This document shows positions 35,701 to 44,700 of a stretch of 64,000 nt of DNA, piece by piece (positions within the stretch are counted from its first letter, which is position 1; each line of letters begins with the position of its first letter). The stretch is from Ciona intestinalis (taxonomy: Eukaryota; Chordata; Ascidiacea; Phlebobranchia; Cionidae). The notes beneath the pieces were generated by a model that was not told the DNA's origin, ran no database searches, and worked only from the letters and a program-made list of their open reading frames with translations. The stretch spans positions 7,623,777 through 7,687,776 of the forward strand of contig NC_020167.2 of NCBI RefSeq assembly GCF_000224145.3, read 5' to 3'. Position numbers and translations under genes: made by a program.

Positions 35701-38700
35701 CAGGTTTTCCAGCAGGTCCAGGCTTTCCACACAGTCCAATCATACCCTTGTTACCCTGTTAGAAACAAAAATAAGGTTCGTAAATAAATGGATGTAACTT
35801 ATTTACCCTTACGTCACGAAGAGACAGTCGTTATAACACGGGTGTTCTGTTTCATACACCTTGTACCTGCTTACAAGTTACCACGTATGTAACATATTTA
35901 TCCTCGCATGGCGGGCCAACAACAGCCAATAGTTATAACGCAGTTATTCTGTTTCATACACACTTCGTGTCAGCTTGAGAGTTATCATGTATACAACTTT
36001 GCGAGTCATGATTATTTTTTTCTATAATCGCTTTATATATTAACAGTTAGAAACATGATAAACTAAAGGTTCATAATTCATAGCATATTTTTGGGATTTT
36101 ATATTTCCTCCACTTCTAGAACATATATATCCAAATGTCCTGATCTTGTTTTAAAACAATTAACAACGGTCTGTGGGAGTCGTAAAGATACGTTTTGTTT
36201 TAATTCTTTAAATGTTCTTTGTTTATTACGAAATGGGACAAGAAATCGAATGAACAAGTGTCCCATATTCCCCAACCCCTACTATATATGAAATTTACCT
36301 TATTTCCTGTGTTTCCTTTATTACCGGTGTCTCCTTTCGAACCTTCTGGGCCAGTCTCGCCTTTGCCACCCTACAAACCAAGTCTTATGTAAAAGTCGTT
36401 CAACGCATAACAGAGGTTAAAAAATAATGTACCAGTGGCCTATTTACCCTATAAATGTAACCGATACGTTAGATTTTTTAGGCTAATATCCCTTTTAAAT
36501 ACAAAAATCAATTGTCATGTAAAAAGTAGTTGAATGTATAACAGTAGTTACAAAACGATGCTCCATTGTAGCTTAATATTTATTTCATAGAATAGAAGAT
36601 ATTTTAGTCTTCCGTACTTTTAAAATATAATGACTAAAATAGTGGGATTTTTTTCCAAGTTAAATTTTATGACAAACCTTTTCGCCAACTCCCTTTTCGC
36701 CCTGATCTCCCTGGTTTCCCTTGGTTCCCTGTCAAGATAATACTTGAGTTAAATAGAATAAAAATACGGAAGATTGTCAAGCAACAAATCGCTTTAAATT
36801 AGACAAAACTGAGAAAAAAAACGGTTTGTTAAAATACACTAAAAAAGACGAATAATTACGTTTTCTATCGGTACCAAACAAGACGTTAGTTTATCTTAGA
36901 AAAAAGTTATTTAGAAACCTCACCTTTGGACCTTCTGGGCCGTCTTCGCCGATTTCTCCCTGTTAAAATATCGGTGTTAATTTAAATCGATATATTGTTG
37001 ACCAACGAATAGGCTATTCAAATACTTTTATGATTTATTTTTTTAACTAAGACTGTATTATTTCTAATTCTGAATTATTTATAAGGGATACTAATAAATA
37101 AATAAGTTTAACTTATTTATCGTGGCCTTCAACGACAGTCGTTATCACTACGTATGTAACTTTGTGGGTGATTATTTTTAGGGTAATGTAATATAAAACG
37201 ACTTAGTGAAAGTAATCATTATACGATACCTTGTCCCCAATATTCCCCTTCTGCCCGACGTCTCCTTTTTCACCAACGGTACCCTGAAACGCAAGGAATT
37301 TAAAACTTAGAATTATAGAACGTTCAATTAAATTAAGCAGATATACGAAAAAGTATCCAGTTTTAAAACAATACACAAGTCAAGTCGTAAGACCCAGTGA
37401 ACAATAAGTCAAAGTAAAAAAGTAATGACTGTTTTATTGGCGCAGGAATACTTGTTATTGAAAATTATCATTGAAAGTTTATCGTTAAAAGTTTACCAAT
37501 CAGAATTAATGATGCCATTGCGTAAAATTGTAATAATCTGATGCTCGAAAACGTAACCAACAAAAATCAAGTCCAACCACTAGTAGTGATAGAGATACAT
37601 ATTTTGCGTAAATGGCATCGTCAGTCTCTTATTCAAATTGTCCCTAATTTTGCGTAAAAATTGCTGTTAAAACTTAGGCACAAGTATCTATGTGTGGCAC
37701 ATTGATAAAAAGTAATGCTTGAGTAAGATCTTAACGGCTAATTTGATGCGGGTTATTTACACAACACTCGGCACGTTCTGGTCACTGATCTATCAAGATT
37801 GTTTGGCGCTCTGTGGACGTCAATATGTGACTAATGATGCTGTGGTATTCGTTGCATCAATAGAAAGCAAGGAATGGTCGTCCAAGTAGTAAAGTTTTTC
37901 TAACATTTTTAGTAAATGAATGAATGAAACTTTGTTTATCCTCACGAAGATGGGAAAATTAAAGTCGTTTTATTATGAATGTTCTGTTTCATACGCCCTA
38001 CACGCTGATTACGAGTTACCATGTATGTAATTTTTGTGTTTTTTTTTCTGTATGGCTGACGATTCAGAATCCTAAATAGCGACCACTTGCTTAGATCGAG
38101 CCCTTACAGCAGATTGTGGCTTTGTTAAACGCACAGAGCTAAATCAATGCTTTCAACGTCGTGTATATAGATAGACCAACGCTGGTCTAAATCCAAAATC
38201 CCATGACGCCCCACCATAAGACCTCATACATGTAGACACCCCATGCGCATAGTCAAAAATACCTTTATTCCTTTTTTTCCAAGGTCTCCCTTTTCTCCGA
38301 TTTCTCCTTTGAATCCAGTGTCACCTTTGTCGCCGAATTCGCCCTGAAGTTAACAAATCTTATAAATAATTTTAACTTGTAAGCGGGTCACGAGTTTAAA
38401 TATTTTGATTTTGAACAATTTTCGGTAATTTTAAAACAAGAAATTTTGATTTTTTTGGACTTTTAGAAATTTTTCGTAACTTTTGTTACAAAATACACAA
38501 CTAGTTACACTCACTTTGTCGCCCTTTGCTCCAATGTCTCCGATTACTCCCTGTTGTAAAATACGTGTTAGTAAAAGGAGTGTGAACATAATTGCTTAAT
38601 AGTTAGGCCACAGCTCAATTTGTTATTTTATTTAAATAGAATGACGTGTGGACGGAATTAAATTCAGACTCTTAAAGCTGTCTATTGGTAATTTAACCAA

Positions 38701-41700
38701 TTTGAGACAAAATCTTGACTTTGATTTGTTAAAAACACACAAGAAGACGAATAGTTACCTTTCCTACAATAATTTTACACAGCTTGATATAATTCGCATT
38801 TACGGTTGAAAATATAAGCCGTCGTTCTAATAAGCCGTGTCCATGGAACCGAAATCAAGTTTCAGAGTCGAAATAATAAACTAGAATTTAATCTCCCATA
38901 CATGTTTGGCGGAACGACCTTGTTCTAACTTTTTGACAAATGTTGTCCACGGTTTGGTAGCCATGTTTACACACCGTCGCTATAACTCCACGCTCAACCA
39001 AAGCAAATAAAAGCAATGACCGATTAATAGTCAGGGTCCAGTAAGGTGGACAGCCAGATTGCAATTTAATAATCGGAGGCGCCAACGCGCAATCGTATTC
39101 TCAGCGACCTTAACAATTTTCGGACTTCGATGTGTTTGAACCGGAACGAATTTTTTCATATGAATTCTTACGTAAATTTCTCAACAAAATTTGCTTGGTA
39201 ATATTTCGCCTTAAATAACCAATACGCGATGTTCAAACAGTGGAAATTACTTGGAAATGTGTTCACACGTGCATAACGAAGTTATTATTATGTGCATTTG
39301 TGCGTATTCAACTTTTTTTTCGGGAAAAGACTTAGGAAAGATTATACTTTATTAAGCAACCGCGGGTTTTTCAACAAAAACCTGTTTAACATTAAAATCC
39401 AATACATACCGTGTTTAAAAAGCGGAACTTACTTGGAAAAACGCTTTCGCGCAAAAACATAACAAAGACGGTACGAGTTTTTTGCTTATTTAACAGTTTT
39501 TAAACTTTAGAATGTTTGATTTGGAGCGAATTCCCAATTTATGGATGCTTTGCGGTGCGGGGTTACTTTAATTCTAGCGCTTGATTCCCCATAACCAACC
39601 CACGGTGTCTAAAGAGCGGAAATTACTTGGAAATGGGCTTTCGTACACACACATACTGGAGTTGCTAAGAGTATTTTTGCTTATTCAACATTTTTTTCAA
39701 TTAATGGATGCGTTACGGTTGGAAAATTTCTTTAATTTGAGCGGGGTTCCTCAAAAACCTGTTTAACATTAAAATCCAATACATACCGTGTTTAAATAGC
39801 GGAAATTACTTGGAAAATACCTCCGTGCACACACACAGTATAAGCTTTTATGTGAATGTGCTTGTCCGTTATAATATAGATTTCCAAAAAAACGACAGAA
39901 GCGTCAAATTAAACCTGAGAGTTCACTGAACAGACAAATACATGGCAAGTTTATAGACGTTCCAAGGAAACCTTTTATTTGCGGATTTTCACCGCTTTCA
40001 TATACGGCATACGCTTGTATAAGTTTGCCAAACAGTGATATTTATATCTAACTTAAGTTTCTGCAGAAAGCGTCAAATATGTCAAATTCATCAGCAAAAT
40101 TGATCGGTTTAAATTTGATTACGAAAACGAAGACTTTAACTTTGAGTTAAACCTTTAGTTTGAGGGTAAACTTACACGTTTGACTTAAACTGCAACAAAA
40201 CTGCCACGTGGACATTTAAAGCGGAAGTTATAGGCTCACCTTAGGACCAATATCTCCTTTCTCTCCGTTGTCTCCCTTGAAAAGAAAACCGCAGTAGTTT
40301 AATTTATTGATACAAGCTCTACTGGCTTCGTAGAAAACTTTTGTGAATTTAACTTCCACTTACCTTGTTGCCCACTTCTCCCTGAAAAGCAGAAAACAGA
40401 TTTAAATTGAGATACAGAATGTTGTATTTGGTACTGTGGGAAAATAAAGATGGAACACTTTTAGCACATAATATTTAAATATCCTGATCGTGTTTTAAAC
40501 AATTAACAACGGTCAATGGGATTCGTGAGGATACGGTTTTATAATTCCTTGAACGCTTTTTGTTAACTACCAAATGGGACAAAAAGTAGAATGAAAAGGT
40601 GTCCCATCTTTCCCCACCCTACTATATAAGGCCACCAGTGAAGGCGTAAATATAATGTCAGCCAATCCGGTTAAATTTGTTAGAAAACAGTTCTAAATTG
40701 AGGTACAGGCTGATCAGTAAATTAAACCAGGTCGTTATGCGGTAAGGTTATTAATACACTGGCGTCGAAGGTATTAACTTCAATGCCCTGGAGGAAACAC
40801 AACCAAGTTGGTGGCAACCATAGAAGTATATTTTCTAGGCTTATTTTATAAGCGCGCCGTCGTCAGGAATTAATGAACAAAAATCCGGCATGATATATTT
40901 GGACATTTTCTGCCACCATTACCTTGTCGCCGTCCAAGCCGTCAATACCGGGGATTCCGAGTTCTCCTTTTGGTCCTTGCTCACCCTAAACGCAAACATA
41001 GTTTTAATGGAGGATATCTATATTAAACACATAATACATATAAGTGCATGAATAGAAACTTTGTACAAATTTGCTGATATGGTTTCCGAAGGTATTATTT
41101 GTGGGTGTTTGACTTCTCCAATAACCTTTTCAAACCAACGCATTACATAATAGCCAGTAAATATCAACTTTGCTTTTGCACGTGTGACCGCAGTTATAAC
41201 ACCTGGACTTTTATAATTGGATAAATTCTTACCTTGATCGGTTCTCCTTTCTGACCTTTCGGTCCGTCCGGTCCAATGGGTCCGATGGGAAGCTATAAAA
41301 AAAGGTATTTTAACGCGGCTTTGTTATTTGCCAACTGGGTGCAGTCATTCCAGATAGTTTAATTTGGTGGTACCCGATCCTGGTTTGCACAGTGATAGTA
41401 TTGATCTACGAATATAACTGACAAGGCTGTAAATTTTATGCTTTTAGGTGATTTAATTCATGTATAGTACTGTGGGGTAAAATTTTAGCACATAATGTTC
41501 AAATATCCTGATCATGTTTTGAACAATTAACAACGGTCTATAGGAGGCGTGAAGATACGGTTTTATAATTCTTTAAATGCTCTTTATATAATACCAAATG
41601 GGACGAAAAAATAGAATGAGAAGTTGTCCCCCACAATGCTATATTTTCCGATTATATTATGTAGGCTACTTGTAAGGCGATTTTTGGATATGTATTTAAG

Positions 41701-44700
41701 GCTGTACTTCAACAAAATTCGTATGATTTTCCGAATATGTTGTGTACTTGTAAAGCGATAGATTTTCGGGAATATTTTGAAGGCTGTAAAATGTAACCTT
41801 TGTTCTATGGAAAAGATTTTACGAGAGTTCTGTAAGTCATAAAACATTTGTTGGGGTAAGAACTCGATTGTCAGCTGCATAATTAAATCAACGGTTCTAT
41901 AAAAAATGTTATTGCCAAACGTTCTGTAAATTATAAAGCTTTTGTTTTCTGTAAATTATAAAGTTCTGTAAGTCATAAGACATTTGTTGAGATAAGAATT
42001 CGACTAAGAGTTGGATAATTAATGAGGTTCGTTACACCTGGCTTACCTCGCAAGAGCAAGTGCAGTTATTGCAAGGTGCTACTAAGTTTGCAGGTCCATG
42101 GGAGTAACACTGAAACACATTAACCGTTAAGCGATACCAAGCAATATTTTAATAGAAAAAAACAATATTTTTTATAGAATAAAACACATTACAAATGTAA
42201 CATCTAATTTAAGTGCTGAAACACAAAACAGCTTAAAAATATTTATGTAAAAATTAAAAATTTGATTATTTATGAAAAGCAATCAACTAAACAATTTTTT
42301 TGTAGAAGACCAAAAGTCGTGAAATTGAAGAATGCTCTTTCTTACGTCCTGAAAATAAAAAAAATAGATAAACAAAAGCGAAATTTAATGTATATACATA
42401 TATATACATATTTGACACAAAGTTTTTAACGGTATACATAACCTATTTGTCGATGCTAACTTATGGTTTAAAAAAACCTAAAGTTTCGCAGCAAACATAG
42501 GTTATTTTTACATTTTTTGTCTATTTTTTTTTTTTGAATAAAATAGTTTTTTTATTCTCACTGTAAGCTCGTTGATGACGTCAGCCAATACGTCATGAGA
42601 CTTCATCTCAAAGAAAGTTGAGGTTTCGTCTCTTCCAACTTTGGCTAACTTGTTCAAAATGATTGTATCAGGACACAAGCCCTCGTTCCAAACATCATTC
42701 TGAACTCCACTAAAAATGCAAATGATTAGACTTCAAGCCAAAAAACTGTATCTGACATATTATATGTTTATGTTGCCAGCATTTGCGTCATGCTGTAGAA
42801 ATATAAAGTGTTTAATGTTTACCATTAAGCGTCGGTAAAACAGTGATAGGCCACTATCAAAATAAACAGAGAACATCATTGAAAAGACGAAGTTTAATGT
42901 TCAAAAACTCTGAGTCACAAAGCATTATTCTTTATTACGATTGTCAACTTTACTAGAATAGCCTCCATTGTTCGCAAACAGACAGTTAAAGGCACCAACG
43001 TTTTGTGTATCAGAACAGGAACCTAACACTTCAGCTCTATTTGTGTTTACTTACAACGCTTGGATTCTCGTGTGAACTTCAACTTTCTGCCAATTTTTGA
43101 ATGGCAAAGACAGGCAAATTTGCGGTATGACATGTATTTCTGTTGAAGTGTATTTTGCTGCTAATGGCCAAACGGTTGAGTACTTTTTAATGTTGTGCAT
43201 ATTCTATTTTGACAACAATTTGCAAAGAGACTTTTAGGATCTATATTTTAAACTTTGAGTGTTATCTTTTAATGTAAATACAACGTTTACTTGTAATGCT
43301 TAGAATGCCACTAGTACAGTGAAGACTGCTCTTCCTCAAAACAACTTTTAGCTAGCACCCCTTGCACATATTATATAACGAAATCTTGGTTACAATTTAA
43401 CCGGAAATTTAAACACCCCCTTTGGGCGGAGCAAAGTTCAGCTAGGTCATGCCCTAAAGACATTTGTACAACTTTTCATGGAACTTAACGCAAGGGGTCT
43501 CTAAGCCCTTGACCGTTAAATAAACAATCTGTAGGCTACGAGTTTGCCCACTCTGCCGGACGTTTAAATGTCACGAAATGATTAATACACCCAACGTTGT
43601 GTTCGTCGCCATTGGGACATGATCTTATCACTCAGTTTATGTTATCAACCGGATCTATAAACTTGTGTAAGGGCCCGCATATGAGGTGGAGGTTTAACTA
43701 TGTATTTGAGATGTAATATTACCGAGAGTCACTCTTTCTAGTGAATCTGGTCATACATTTATGTTTAGGCGCCAATGAATAAATAAATGTAACTTGCTTT
43801 TATCCTCGCGTGGACGAAAAACGACAGTCGTTATAACACGGGTGTTCTGTTTGATACACCTCGTGTTACATTACGAGTTACTACGTTTCAATAAGGGTTA
43901 AAAAATCCAGTTGCGTAAAACTAGTGGTTTAAACCAAAAACGTGAAAATCTTAAATCAGTACAGACCGAATGTGAAGCTACGCTTTAAAATAACTGAAAT
44001 AGTTCTGGTATTTTTGACAATCGAGAATATTGATATAAATCTACTTAAAGCTAGAATTGAAACGTAAAAATATGTATAGTGGGGTGGGGGAAGACGGGAC
44101 ACCTTTAGCGCGTAATATCTAAATATCCTGATCGTGTTCCAAACAAGTAACAACGGTATGTGGAGGATACGGTTTTATAATTCTTTAAACGTTCTTTGTT
44201 TACTGTTAAATGGGACGAGAAAATGGAATGAAAAGGTGTCCCATCTTTCCCCACCCTACTATAACTTAAATGTGTAAGTGTTATTAACTCACTGGCATTC
44301 CCGGGTGACGGAAACTGGAATAACTGTGACTCCAGCTGCTTTCAAACCAGCAATAGAGAGCTCAATGTCATCCATAGTCACACTTGGGTGGCTTTTACCA
44401 TTCGTCATTAAAATAACGACCTGGAATCAAAGAGTTCGTGTTAAAATTATATATAGTGCTATGAGGTATGATGGGATGCCCATATGTCCCATAATGTCCC
44501 ATATCCCATATTTTGTAATCGTGTTTTAACAATTAACAACATTCTTTTTTAGTCGTGAGGATGAGCCTATGTAATGATTCTGTTATAGGGTCTACATGTG
44601 GCATAATTTCGTATGAATACCTTGTTTACGTGACACTACAACAACATAGGCTGTTACACGACAAGCGAGTATACTAAATGTTAATGCCAAACAAAAGTAT

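Larger units (their letters stand above)
33063..42109 (-). other. Collagen gene: helix exons
   Basis: In transcript order: hinge exon 42047-42109, then 41233-41292, 40923-40985, 40364-40381 (18 nt), 40240-40275, 38515-38550, 38263-38343, 37230-37283, 36924-36959, 36678-36728, 36299-36370, 35702-35755, 35476-35520, 35356-35409, 34936-35016, 34424-34507, 33733-33804, 33397-33490 and the 12 nt microexon 33063-33074. All internal helix exons are whole codons, nearly all open with a Gly codon, and most lengths are multiples of 9, the classic collagen pattern. Breaks in Gly-X-Y occur at GEPSSELG and GVGEKG; a Cys lies in GLCGKPG. Confidence 0.88.
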
